NCBI RefSeq assembly: GCF_014698045.1
Contig: NZ_JACJSE010000031.1
Coordinates: 14,906-78,905 of the forward strand
Reading direction: 5' to 3'
Length of the DNA stretch: 64,000 nucleotides
From: Aulosira sp. FACHB-615
Lineage (GTDB): Bacteria > Cyanobacteriota > Cyanobacteriia > Cyanobacteriales > Nostocaceae
Each line of letters opens with the position of its first letter. Within the stretch, counting starts at the first letter, position 1. Below are positions 17,858 to 26,926 of the stretch, piece after piece. The notes below the pieces were generated by a model, which was not told the origin of the DNA, did no database searches, and saw only the letters and a program-made list of their open reading frames with translations. The position numbers and the translations under genes were made by a program.

Positions 17858-18568
17858 ATGCCAACAATTCATTTAATAGATGGTGAAAAAGGTGGGGTAG
17901 GAAAGTCGCTAGTCACCCGGACAATGATTCAATATTGCTTAGATAAGAAAATTCCCTTTGTCCCCATAGAGACGGATAGATCAAATCCTGACGTAGCTGG
18001 CGTTTATAAAGGTATGTGTCAGTATGCCGTTTTTACCGAAGATGAACGCCAAGCCGACAAAGCTGATAGAATCTTTGAAATGGCAATGTCTAAGCCTGTA
18101 ATTGTCAATCTCGCCGCCCAAAGCCATCGCGCCGTCAAAAACTGGATTGATAAAAACCAGTTACTCGAACTGGGAAGCGCCGAAGGAGTCAGTTTTTGCA
18201 AGTGGTTTGTCACTACAGGCGGCTATGACAGCCTCAATTTATTTGTCCAGTCAATCAATAGCTATGGTGATAAAGTCCCCCATGTCCTCGTGAGAAATTG
18301 CGGACTGTGTGACGACTGGGAACACGTTGATTCTGACCCGAACATGCAACAGTTAGTACAGAAGCATAACGTTCAGGTTGTGGACTTTCCGAAATTGGCA
18401 TACAAAGAAAGAAATATCATTGACCAAACTCGGATGACTTTCTCAGAAGCAAGAGAATACAAAGAATTTGGTATTTTGAGCAAACAGCGAGTCGTACATT
18501 TTCTCAAGCTGGCTTACGCTGCTTTTGAAAAAGTTGGCATTTGGTATGAAGAAGTAAAGCAGGCTTAA
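17858..18568 (+). CDS. ParA/MinD-like ATPase, orphan
   Basis: A 236-aa P-loop protein with the deviant Walker A motif GEKGGVGKSLVTR at residues 8-20, followed by the switch IETDRSNPDV (about 38-47) and a VIVNLAAQSH strand in the Walker B region. This is the CobQ/MinD/ParA superfamily. ParA-type proteins position DNA or protein cargo by ATP-driven dimerisation. No ParB or centromere-like repeats were seen nearby, so it is not an evident partition system. Its closest relatives may be plasmid mobilisation-type ATPases, which would fit a region rich in repeats. Start follows AGGGGT. Confidence 0.82.
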   Translation: MPTIHLIDGEKGGVGKSLVTRTMIQYCLDKKIPFVPIETDRSNPDVAGVYKGMCQYAVFTEDERQADKADRIFEMAMSKPVIVNLAAQSHRAVKNWIDKNQLLELGSAEGVSFCKWFVTTGGYDSLNLFVQSINSYGDKVPHVLVRNCGLCDDWEHVDSDPNMQQLVQKHNVQVVDFPKLAYKERNIIDQTRMTFSEAREYKEFGILSKQRVVHFLKLAYAAFEKVGIWYEEVKQA

Positions 18569-18932
18569 AATTGAGTCTATATTTATCCACAACACAAGTA
18601 GTTTTAGTGTTGTGGCCTTAGCCTAATTAGGACTTACTCATACCAATTCTATGTGAGGTTGCATTTAATCTTTTATCTCTTCTTTCTTTGTGTCCTTTGC
18701 GCCCTTTGTGGTTCGTTCTTTAATTCAGCGCATCTTCATACAGAATTGGTATGATTTTGAGGGCATTGTCATTATCGCTGAACTGGGAGCGATCGCTTAC
18801 TTCACGGTTGGCAATAGTTGTAGGTTGGGTGGAGGAACGGAACCCAACACTATCAAGACGTTGTTGGGTTACGCTATCGCTACACCCAACCTACTATTCT
18901 CTTAACTGAACTATTACGTTATTTACTGTCAG
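18569..18932. other. Gene-free region with a MITE-like element and repeats
   Basis: Contains the 113-bp element at 18640-18752, a diverged single copy of the 49-bp HIP1 unit at about 18762-18802, and an inverted repeat built on TGGGTTGGGT-type sequence (GTAGGTTGGGT ... ACCCAACCTAC) at 18820-18895. An ORF from 18690 is a shadow across these. Confidence 0.7.
18640..18752. mobile_element. MITE-like element with ATACCAATTCT ends
   Basis: 113 bp bounded by a perfect 11-bp inverted repeat, ATACCAATTCT and AGAATTGGTAT. No coding capacity. The ATACCA end is shared with the elements at 6676, 25390 and 38857. Confidence 0.8.
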
Positions 18933-19229
18933 CTAAGAAGTCAATTTTCTTTTTTCTTCGTAAGCCTGTATACTTTCTTCAATAGTCTTTAAAAGGGTTA
19001 AGTAATTTAATGTTCCATCTTCTTTTTCGATAACTATAGGATAAAGACCTAATATTTTATAGCGTCTATCATTTGTCTCTACCCAACGCTTACCCTGATA
19101 AAAAAATACCCACCCCCATTGTTTCTCAATAGTTCTTTCATGTATGATAACTAGCTCATCGTCTGAGACAGGTATTTCTCTTGTAATATACTCTTTTACT
19201 ATACTTGCTGCTGTTTCCTTATCAATCAT
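18933..19229 (-). CDS. Imm35-like (YrhB) immunity-domain protein
   Basis: A 98-aa protein with WGWVFFYQGKRWVETNDRRY followed by GLYPIVIEKEDGTL, the pattern of the immunity-protein-35/YrhB domain. Such proteins are assigned to polymorphic toxin immunity, and YrhB is a heat-stable chaperone-like protein in E. coli. No toxin gene is adjacent, so an orphan immunity role is only a guess. The next feature is an array of HIP1 repeats. Confidence 0.7.
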   Translation of the reverse strand: MIDKETAASIVKEYITREIPVSDDELVIIHERTIEKQWGWVFFYQGKRWVETNDRRYKILGLYPIVIEKEDGTLNYLTLLKTIEESIQAYEEKRKLTS

Positions 19230-19830
19230 ATTGTTTACAAAAATGATTAATTTATTTTAACATCGCAAATTTAGTAATTTATTGAATATTATTACAGCCA
19301 TTTTCAGGTAAATTGTAATTATCGCTGGATTTGGAGCGATCGCACTTGCTTATCTAGGACATTGTAATTATCGCTGGACTTGGGGCGATCGCACTCATTC
19401 ATCTAGGGTATTGTAATTATCGCTGGACTTGGAGCGATCGCACTCATTCATCTAGGTCATTGTAATTATCGCTAGATTTGGAGCGATCGCACTTACTCAT
19501 CTAGGTCATTGTAATTATTACTGGATTTGGGGTGATCGCACTCACTCATCTAGGGCATTTTAATTATTGCTGGACTTGGGGCGATCGCTACCTATACTCA
19601 CTACTGTATAACTAAAGGCACTGATTCATTATATTAATTATCTAAAAAGATACAATAAATATTTATCAAATCTCCAACTAGTAATTTACATATATTTATT
19701 CAACTTCTAAAGATAGAATCTTATTCTAATTTTTTATAACCAAAGAATAATTTTTGATTTCGTAAATATGTCTATAAATTAAGCATAGGTAATTAACAAA
19801 TACCTATGTAACGTAAGTGAGGTCAAGATT
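19230..19830. other. Gene-free region with tandem HIP1 repeats and the GG-peptide promoter region
   Basis: Holds the 49-bp tandem array at 19312-19588, then about 240 bp of AT-rich DNA that must contain the promoter of the peptide gene at 19831. No ORF or RNA gene seen. Confidence 0.6.
19312..19588. repeat. Tandem array of a 49-bp HIP1-containing unit
   Basis: Six copies of a unit ATTGTAATTATCGCTGGA, CTTGGAGCGATCGCAC and TCATTCATCTAGG. HIP1 octamers start at 19336, 19385 and 19434, exactly 49 bp apart. A diverged single unit with the same order lies at 18762-18802. Copies differ mostly by A/G and C/T changes; one has a damaged octamer (GTGATCGC). Confidence 0.9.
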
Positions 19831-20124
19831 ATGTTGGTTCAAACAAAAGTATCCGATTTATTTGTGGATTTATCTCCAGAAAACCAAGAATTTTTAGCTG
19901 GGGGATGTAAATATTATGGTCGTGGTGGTTATGGTCAAGGTGAACAACCAACTCAAGGAGTATCGCCAGCAGAAGAGTCATCACCTGAACAGTCATCACC
20001 CATGATTGCACCACAACCATCAGCCCGTCTAGTTGTAGGTAATATCATTACAGTAACACCATTTGCCAAGTGTTTACCCGGACAAGATTGTTACGGCGGA
20101 CAAGGTTCTCAAAGTCAAGACTAA
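19831..20124 (+). CDS. Double-glycine leader peptide, possible RiPP/bacteriocin precursor
   Basis: A 97-aa protein. Its N-terminus, DLFVDLSPENQEFLAGG with Gly24-Gly25, looks like the leader of cyanobacterial CTB-type bacteriocin precursors cleaved by C39 peptidase ABC exporters. The remaining 72 residues begin CKYYGRGGYG, pass through a Pro/Ser/Glu-rich part and end with CLPGQDCYGGQG, giving three cysteines. No maturation or export gene lies in the window, so it would use a remote transporter. The ATG follows GTGAGG. The alternative is an unrelated small secreted protein. Confidence 0.7.
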   Translation: MLVQTKVSDLFVDLSPENQEFLAGGCKYYGRGGYGQGEQPTQGVSPAEESSPEQSSPMIAPQPSARLVVGNIITVTPFAKCLPGQDCYGGQGSQSQD

Positions 20125-20446
20125 TGAGATTTTGAACAAGTTGAAAAAGTCTCTTTTTTCCTTTTAATAAATTAAGTGTATGAGGCAGAGGAATAAAGAT
20201 TTATTTCTCTGCTTACTTGTAAGTAGGTAGACACAATTATTTAGAAGACGCATTTCGACTTCTCCCCAAGGGAGACGCTACGCGAACGCTCAATGCTCGA
20301 TCCTTGAGAATAAGAGGGTTGAGCGCAGCGATGCACTGAGCTTGTCGAAGTGTCGAAACCCGGTAATTTTAAGTTAGTTTTAATTTAGTCCTACTACTTA
20401 AATATAATTGTGCAATTATATTAACAAATGAATTAGTTAGTTATAA
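20125..20446. other. Gene-free region with dispersed palindromic repeat
   Basis: Contains CTTCTCCCCAAGGGAGACGC, TACGCGAACGCT and GAGCGCAGCGATGCACTGAG at about 20258-20362, a repeat type found throughout Nostocales genomes; GACGCTGCGCGAACGCT recurs inside the element at 25390. No gene seen. Confidence 0.6.
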
Positions 20447-21202
20447 ATGAAATTTCTTGGGATTGATTTAGGTTGGAAATCGCAACCAAGTGGCTTGTGC
20501 TGTTTAGAATTAATCGATGGAAAATTGCAATTACTAGATTTAGATCGCCAAGATGCGATCGCTGACATTTTAACTTGGATAGATAACTGGGTACAACCAG
20601 CAGCACCAGCGATGATTGCGGTTGATGCGCCGACTTTGATTCCTAACCCTACAGGTAGCCGTCTCCCCGACAAACTCACTCATAAATACTTTGGCAAATA
20701 TCACGCCGGCTGCTATCCCGCCAATCAAAATTTACCTTTTGCCGAGCGGACAATTAACTTTGGCTTAGAATTAGAATCCCGTGGTTTTGCCCATGCACCA
20801 ACGATAGCAGCAAAAACACCCGGTAGATATCAAATCGAAGTTTTTCCACACCCTGCAATTGTGCATTTATTTAATTTAGAACGTATTCTTAAATATAAAA
20901 AAGGGCGCATCAGTGAACGTCGCGTAGAATTAATCAAACTTTATCAATATATTCTCGAAGTTTTACCTATTCTCGAACCTAGTCTTAAAACACCACAATC
21001 TCATCTTTTTCCTTTTGACTTTTTCCTTTTACCTTCCACAGGTGCAGCCCTCAAAGCCACCGAAGATAAACTAGATAGTTTAATCTGTGCTTATGTGGCT
21101 GCACACTGGTGGTATTGGGGAGAACAACGTAACTTAGTATTAGGCGATCGCACTACAGGTTACATTGTCATCCCTAAGAAAATGGGGAGTGGTGAGTGGT
21201 GA
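20447..21202 (+). CDS. DUF429 domain protein (RNase H-fold predicted nuclease)
   Basis: A 251-aa protein starting MKFLGIDLGWKS, the conserved first strand of the DUF429 fold, with AVDAPTLIPN and a C-terminal TEDKLDSLICAYVA helix carrying Asp and Cys typical of the family. DUF429 is related to the RNase H/RuvC fold, but no enzymatic activity is established for most members. Length is normal. Convergent with the glycogen phosphorylase gene at 21258. Confidence 0.85.
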   Translation: MKFLGIDLGWKSQPSGLCCLELIDGKLQLLDLDRQDAIADILTWIDNWVQPAAPAMIAVDAPTLIPNPTGSRLPDKLTHKYFGKYHAGCYPANQNLPFAERTINFGLELESRGFAHAPTIAAKTPGRYQIEVFPHPAIVHLFNLERILKYKKGRISERRVELIKLYQYILEVLPILEPSLKTPQSHLFPFDFFLLPSTGAALKATEDKLDSLICAYVAAHWWYWGEQRNLVLGDRTTGYIVIPKKMGSGEW

Positions 21203-21257
21203 GTAGGGAGTAGTAGAAATTTCCCCATTCCCCACTCCCTATTCCCTACTCCCCAGT

Positions 21258-23822
21258 TTATTCCGCCCAAGCAATCAATCTGGGTTCATAAGCATTAGAC
21301 AGGTGTGGGTGTTTGGGTAACACACGCAAGGATAAGCCTTGAAAACCAGAGGTAGTGTAGACAATATCAGCAGTGTAGAGACTCAAGCCTTGGTCATCTT
21401 GACCTTGGTAATCCATGACAACTGGAACCGCATTCACGATTTCACCGTTGGCATCGATCGCACCTTGATATAACTCTACTTGGATATCATCATTACTCAA
21501 AGTGGCTAAATCAACTTTGGCTTTCACTGCTACCTTTTGCTCAACTTTAATATCTGAACCTACAGATACATCAATATCTTTGATTCTGATGTTAAACCAG
21601 TGGTCGCTGAGTTTAGCTTTCCAAGCGGCTAATTCTTTGGCTGGGGCATAATTATCATCCACTAAAGTATGATAGCGATCGCTGGCGTGGAAATATGCTT
21701 TTTGGGCATAATCCCGTACCATCCGCGCTGTATTAAAGAACGGACAGTTCAGGCGAATCGCATCTTTCATTTTGGCTACCCAACGTCGGGGCAGTCCATC
21801 TTCGTCGCGGTGGTCATAAAATAGAGGCACAACTTCTTTCTCTAACAAATCGTAGAGGGCGTTAGCTTCTACCTCATCTTGATAATTGGGATCTTCGTAA
21901 TTTTCCCCATGTCCTATCGCCCAACCGGTGCGGACATAATCGGCTTCATCCCACCAACCATCTAAAACACTTAAATTAGGTAAGCCATTCATTGCGGCTT
22001 TCATTCCGCTAGTTCCCGAAGCTTCCCTGGGACGACGTGGTGTATTCAACCAGATATCACAACCAGCCACCATCAACCGAGATATATGAATATCGTAGTT
22101 AGGTACAAAAACAACTTGTTTTTCTAAATGATGTTCGCGGATAAAATGATTGATTTCACGAATCAGTTCTTTACCAGGAATGTCTTTGGGGTGGGCTTTC
22201 CCAGCAATCACAAATTGAACTTTGCGGTTTTTATCACCAAGTAAAATGCGTTGAATACGTTCTAAATCACGCATCCACAAGGTAGCGCGTTTATAAGTTG
22301 CAAACCGACGGGCAAAACCAATAGTTAAAACGTAGGGATCTAATACTTCTTGGGCTTGGGCAATTTCTGAAGAAGAAGCACCGCGATCGCGTAAATGTTT
22401 GACGAGATGATCCCGCACATACAGTACCATATCCAAACGGCAGCGTTCGTGATTGCGCCACAACTCCTCATCGGGAATTGCATCCATCCTCTCCCACAGT
22501 TGGTTATCTGGTGGTACTGATGACCAGTTTGGCCCTAAGTAGCGATCGTACAACTCTTGGGTTGATTTTGCCACACAACTGCGAGCGTGAACACCGTTGG
22601 TAATAGCGGTGATTGGCACTTCTTCGACAGGGACTTTCTTCCACAAGCCTTGGAACATCTGCCGTGACACCACACCGTGCAGCTGCGCCACCCCGTTAGA
22701 AAATGTCGCCATTTTCAACGCCAGCACTGCCATACTGAAAGGCCCGGATAAATCCCCTGTATTTTCTCTGCCCAGTCCTAAAAACTGTTCTTTGGGCAAA
22801 CCAAAGATATCTGCATAGTAGCCCAGATAATACAAAATTTTATCGGGAGGGAACAAATCAATTCCCGCAGGTACAGGCGTGTGTGTGGTAAAGATGTTGC
22901 TAGACATCACTACCTGTTTGGCTTGGGCATAGCTCAAACCTTCTTCTTGAATTAAGATGCGGATGCGCTCTAACGCCGAGAAAGCCGCATGGCCTTCATT
23001 CATGTGGTAGGCAGTGACATCATAACCCAAAGCTTTCAGCATCCGTACACCACCAATCCCCAACATAATTTCTTGGTGGATACGCATATCAATATCGCCG
23101 CCATACAGTTGATCTGTAATGTCGTGATCATATTGATTATTGGGTTCGATGTTGGTGTCTAACATATACAAAGGCACCATCCCCACCTGTACCCGCCAAA
23201 CTCTGGCGTATACCTTGCGCCCTGGATAATCAACCGCAATTTGCAATTCGGAACCATCGGGATTGCGTTCTAAATGCAAGGGCATATTATAAAAATCGTT
23301 GATGGGGTAACGTTCTTGTTGCCAACCATCAGCGTTGAGGTATTGAGCAAAATACCCTTGTTGATAAAGCAAGCCGACACCTACCAATGGTAGCCCTAAG
23401 TCACTGGCAGATTTTAAATGATCACCAGCCAGAACGCCCAAGCCACCAGAATAAACAGGTAAACAGTCAACCAAGCCAAACTCTGCCGAAAAATAGGCAT
23501 AACATTCTTTTGGCTTTTGAGCGCGTTGTTTCTGATACCAAGTTCCTTCTTGGAGATAATCATCTAACTGACGAGCAGCACGATCCATTTGTGCTAAAAA
23601 CCCATCATCCTCTACTACCTCCAACAGCCGTGCTTGGGAGATAGTACCCAGCATCAACACTGGATTGTGATGGCTAGATTCCCATAAATCTCTATCTAAA
23701 CGGCGAAATAAATCTTTAGTTTCAACATTCCAGTCCCAATGCAAATTATATGCTAACCGCCGCAGTGGTTCCAGGCGCGGCGGTAGTGACGGGGAAACAT
23801 TGAATGTGCGAATTGGCTGCAT
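21258..23822 (-). CDS. glgP: Alpha-glucan phosphorylase (short, DUF3417 type)
   Basis: An 854-aa GT35 enzyme of the archaeal/bacterial short class. It begins with the N-terminal DUF3417-like domain (LEPLRRLAYNLHWDW) and carries AYFSAEFGLVDCLPVYSGGL, the TNGVHA loop and the PLP-binding EASGTSGMKAAMNGLPNLSV. It phosphorolyses alpha-1,4-glucans to glucose-1-phosphate. A second, unrelated-class phosphorylase lies at 26927. No other glg gene is adjacent. Start at the Met before the DUF3417 domain. Confidence 0.93.
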   Translation of the reverse strand: MQPIRTFNVSPSLPPRLEPLRRLAYNLHWDWNVETKDLFRRLDRDLWESSHHNPVLMLGTISQARLLEVVEDDGFLAQMDRAARQLDDYLQEGTWYQKQRAQKPKECYAYFSAEFGLVDCLPVYSGGLGVLAGDHLKSASDLGLPLVGVGLLYQQGYFAQYLNADGWQQERYPINDFYNMPLHLERNPDGSELQIAVDYPGRKVYARVWRVQVGMVPLYMLDTNIEPNNQYDHDITDQLYGGDIDMRIHQEIMLGIGGVRMLKALGYDVTAYHMNEGHAAFSALERIRILIQEEGLSYAQAKQVVMSSNIFTTHTPVPAGIDLFPPDKILYYLGYYADIFGLPKEQFLGLGRENTGDLSGPFSMAVLALKMATFSNGVAQLHGVVSRQMFQGLWKKVPVEEVPITAITNGVHARSCVAKSTQELYDRYLGPNWSSVPPDNQLWERMDAIPDEELWRNHERCRLDMVLYVRDHLVKHLRDRGASSSEIAQAQEVLDPYVLTIGFARRFATYKRATLWMRDLERIQRILLGDKNRKVQFVIAGKAHPKDIPGKELIREINHFIREHHLEKQVVFVPNYDIHISRLMVAGCDIWLNTPRRPREASGTSGMKAAMNGLPNLSVLDGWWDEADYVRTGWAIGHGENYEDPNYQDEVEANALYDLLEKEVVPLFYDHRDEDGLPRRWVAKMKDAIRLNCPFFNTARMVRDYAQKAYFHASDRYHTLVDDNYAPAKELAAWKAKLSDHWFNIRIKDIDVSVGSDIKVEQKVAVKAKVDLATLSNDDIQVELYQGAIDANGEIVNAVPVVMDYQGQDDQGLSLYTADIVYTTSGFQGLSLRVLPKHPHLSNAYEPRLIAWAE

Positions 23823-24102
23823 AGGTTAGCAACTCTCCAAGTTCAGCTATGGTTATTGTTTACCTTGTTTATCCAATGCTGCCAATTCTTTATACTGTGT
23901 TTGTAAAGTACAGATGACTTTGTTAAGTATTAAAAACTGAGACGAAAATCAGTGCAGAACCTTACCCCAAGCGGATTGTTACTTGTTGATGTTCTGCTGG
24001 AGTGTCTGAATTAATAAGGAAAATTTAATAATTGAGGCGCTATTGACATCAAAACTCCCCATTCCCACCGAGAACAGAGAGGTTAATGTCTATTCGTCAT
24101 GT

Positions 24103-24438
24103 TTAACTGCCCAAAGAAGGCTGATCTTGTGGTTTTTTTGGCATGGTGAGACTTTGCGCCGCCGCATAAGCCAACTCTGCTGCAATCTTATAAGCAAGTT
24201 TGATATTAGATGCGCTATCCTTGTGGTGTGTGGCAGAAGTTTTGGGACGAGGTTTTGATTCCTGCATCACTTCACCAGAGGCGATCGCGCGTTGCAAAAT
24301 GATAAAAGCGTCCAAGTCTTCTGAGTCGTACTCTCGGCGCAATAACGTTTGGATCTGGTTGCGATCGGCGATACTCAAATAACCAGTTCTAAAAGCTTGC
24401 TGGACGATTTGTTTAATTTCAACCATAATTTCAACCAA
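24103..24438 (-). CDS. Conserved hypothetical protein, 111 aa
   Basis: A helical, mostly polar protein: IADRNQIQTLLRREYDSEDLDAFIIL... in the N-terminal half and a Lys/Pro-rich C-terminus. The pattern (a short helical module with LLRRE) is common in cyanobacterial genomes, but I cannot name a family. Two possible starts are 12 bp apart (24438 and 24426); the repeated MVEI suggests the upstream one duplicates the other. Convergence or operon structure gives no clue. Confidence 0.6.
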   Translation of the reverse strand: MVEIMVEIKQIVQQAFRTGYLSIADRNQIQTLLRREYDSEDLDAFIILQRAIASGEVMQESKPRPKTSATHHKDSASNIKLAYKIAAELAYAAAQSLTMPKKPQDQPSLGS

Positions 24439-24694
24439 GTGTGGGAGTTAATTTAAAGAAGCTTAGTCTGTAAATTTGGTTTTCTTGTGAGAATTACTTC
24501 TCATCGCGTGAATTTTCTCTAGACTTCACAATTTATAATGGGAGATATCCTAGACACATCGTCCATCTGGTTCACCTGATTGGGTGATTTACAAATTTGG
24601 CAATTATGGTTATACGCCTGTCCGGTTTCGTGCCGAAAGTTTCTGTATGAAGGGAAAGAAACCAAGAATTAGGCTAAGTGGAACTGTATTGAAA

Positions 24695-24727
24695 TACAGC
24701 ACTTTTGAAGTCAGTAAGGTACACCAG
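24695..24727. repeat. IS630-type element-end fragment (inverted copy)
   Basis: ATACAGCACTTTTGAAGTC followed by AGTAAGGTACACC is the reverse complement of 13764-13795 with two changes, and matches the ends near 63780. Confidence 0.55.
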
Positions 24728-25389
24728 GAGTATTAAGTAATGAGTAATGAGTAATAAGTAAATCTTTGACTCATTACTCATTACTTTCCTAAATATATAA
24801 TGTATTTTAAATCACGAATCTAAAATTTGTAATCTTGCAAGTTGGGATAAAACAAATGTTGTTTAAACTACCAACTGTAGTCAATTAATTATATTGTTAA
24901 AAACTTCCGACTTGGGAGTGATCCATCAAAAATAAAATGTGTTATTCTGGGAGGCAATTGTTATGAAAAGCCACCCATCTAAATGAAATCGTGACTTGGT
25001 TAAGTTGTAAATCATCCGTGTGCAACATGAGCGTAGCGGGATACTCTAGAAATTTATTGCAAGAAAGTCGTCATTGCAGTCGGGGAAGCGCATACTTGTT
25101 TGCACCGATGGTAAACTTTAATGTGATGGCTGAAGTTGGTGATACTCCACCTTAATTAAAATCAATTTTTAATTGACCTAAAAATAACAAGAGGATTAGC
25201 AATTATTTTGTGATTGGTAAACAGTCCGCAGTAGGTTTTGAGCTTCAACAATCACATACATATTGTTATTGCCAGAATTTGTCCTTGTTTAATTAGGTCA
25301 TTGAACATATTTAAAACAACTGCATAGAGCAACTTGATGGTAAAGATATCAATTTATTTCAACTATCAAACAGTTGAATAGTTGATGTC

Positions 25390-25530
25390 ATACCATTTCA
25401 CTTTAAAAATGATACGGATATGCAAGTAGCGCCTCGACTTCTCCTGACGGAGACGCTGCGCGAACGCTCGGCGACCAGAAGCAGAGTTGCAGAGGAAGCG
25501 ATTTCTATCAGTAATTTCGTGAAATGGTAT
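25390..25530. mobile_element. MITE-like element with ATACCATTTCAC ends
   Basis: 141 bp bounded by a perfect 12-bp inverted repeat (ATACCATTTCAC at 25390-25401 and GTGAAATGGTAT at 25519-25530). The interior includes a common palindromic repeat (GACGCTGCGCGAACGCT). No coding capacity. Confidence 0.85.
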
Positions 25531-25839
25531 CACCATCTGTCATTTGCTGGATAAATTAGCAGCAGCATTAGTATCTGGCTGAGATTAATCTTGATACTAA
25601 ATGCAAAATTTTGTTGCTAAAAGTAATTGATAAAGAGCTAGAAAATCTCAAGTGATCGCACTTTGATCAAACGAGATTAACTTTCATCAAATACACTTTT
25701 ATCCTGTAATTTATTGCCAGATATTTTAATAAGTTGCGGCTCAAGACTTACTAATTAAGTTTTTGATTAATTTCAGAGAAATTGCGCTACCTACAATTTC
25801 TCTTCTCACTTCATTCAAAAAAATACCCCAAATATAGCC

Positions 25840-26550
25840 ATGAGTAACCAAAAATACGCCGCTAAAATTCAACGTTTCAAGGAAGTACTACTCACAACCT
25901 TATTAGCAGATATCCCGACAATGGCTCTCGGTACAAAACTCCGTAATTGGTTATATCGCAGTATTTTTTCTCAGTTAGACAGTTCAGTTTATATCCAAAA
26001 CGGTGTGGAATTTTTGGGGACAAACTGCATCGCTATTGGTAAAAAAGTACATATCTTTAAAGGTGTGAGAATTGATGCCCAAGGACATTCCAACAATAAA
26101 ATTTATTTGGGTTATGGTGTAGCTATTGAACGCAATGTTGATATTGGTTGTTTAGACAACACATCTATTTATATTGACGAAGAAACTTTTATTGGCCCTC
26201 ATGTATGTATTGCCGGGCCAGGAGATATTACCATTGGCAAACACTGTATGATTGCAGCCCACTCCGGCATATATGCTAACAATCACAACTTTACAAATCC
26301 CTTAGAACCAATTAAAGACCAAGGCATCACACGCAAAGGAATTGTGATTGAAGATGATTGTTGGCTAGGACATGGAGTCACTGTATTAGATGGTGTAACC
26401 ATCGGTCAAGGTAGCGTTATTGGTGCAGGCGCAGTCGTCACAAAAGATATTCCGCCATTCTCCGTGGCTGTGGGTGTACCTGCAAAAGTCGTCAAAAATC
26501 GGATGAATCAGCAATTATCAGAAACAGGCGTAGGCATTACCCGGACATAA
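25840..26550 (+). CDS. Left-handed beta-helix acyltransferase
   Basis: A 236-aa hexapeptide-repeat acetyltransferase of the maltose/galactoside O-acetyltransferase type. Repeats run from about residue 65 (IAIGKKVHIFKG..., YLGYGVAIERNVDIG, ITIGKHCMIAAHSG) to VTIGQGSVIGAGAVVTKDIP, with the catalytic His in ANNHNF and the end motif VGVPAKVVKNR. It uses acetyl-CoA to acylate sugar hydroxyls. A hormogonium-polysaccharide acetyltransferase (HpsU-type) role is possible given the hps genes 7 kb away, but this is not shown by the sequence. Confidence 0.85.
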   Translation: MSNQKYAAKIQRFKEVLLTTLLADIPTMALGTKLRNWLYRSIFSQLDSSVYIQNGVEFLGTNCIAIGKKVHIFKGVRIDAQGHSNNKIYLGYGVAIERNVDIGCLDNTSIYIDEETFIGPHVCIAGPGDITIGKHCMIAAHSGIYANNHNFTNPLEPIKDQGITRKGIVIEDDCWLGHGVTVLDGVTIGQGSVIGAGAVVTKDIPPFSVAVGVPAKVVKNRMNQQLSETGVGITRT

Positions 26551-26926
26551 TCACCACTGTATCTAAAGAAAAGTGTGTCTTTTTTTTCCCTTCAAGAAAC
26601 CAAGTCATAAAATAATCATGACTTAAGTTATACCCACCCTGTTAATGGCAGTTTTAGTCATAAACAGGGTATTCGCATTGGCTTTATCAAGCTTCTCCTG
26701 TAGTGGTGAAAATTTCCGGTACAGGTACTCAAGGTGCAATCCCCAGAGTTTATTGAGCCAGCTAGAGAAAAATCACATCGCACATCACCTTGATACCTAA
26801 AGAGTACTTGCTTGTTTCATTACTCTGGCTGAAGCAACTAACAGCATGAACCCAACTGTGATGACTTAAGGGTGAGGAGTGGTGATTTCGCTCTTGTCTA
26901 CTCTCTATTCTTGATAGGAAATAATT
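26551..26926. other. Intergenic region upstream of the second phosphorylase
   Basis: 376 bp with no gene or RNA seen. It must contain the promoter of the phosphorylase gene; ATAGGAAATAATT before the ATG supplies a weak ribosome site. No terminator with a T-run was found after the acyltransferase gene. Confidence 0.5.

Larger units (their letters stand above)
24439..25839. other. 1.4-kb gene-free region with several inverted repeats
   Basis: Contains an IS630-like end fragment at 24695-24727, a 16-bp perfect hairpin at 24735-24786 (AAGTAATGAGTAATGA with TCATTACTCATTACTT), the element at 25390-25530 and AT-rich DNA. A 42-codon ORF from 25027 to 25155 has no ribosome site or recognisable motif, so it is not called. 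Confidence 0.65.

Noticed and set aside
25027..25155. 42-codon ORF in the 1.4-kb gap
   Set aside because: No ribosome site, no recognisable motif, and it starts in a common repeat word (GCGTAGCGGG).
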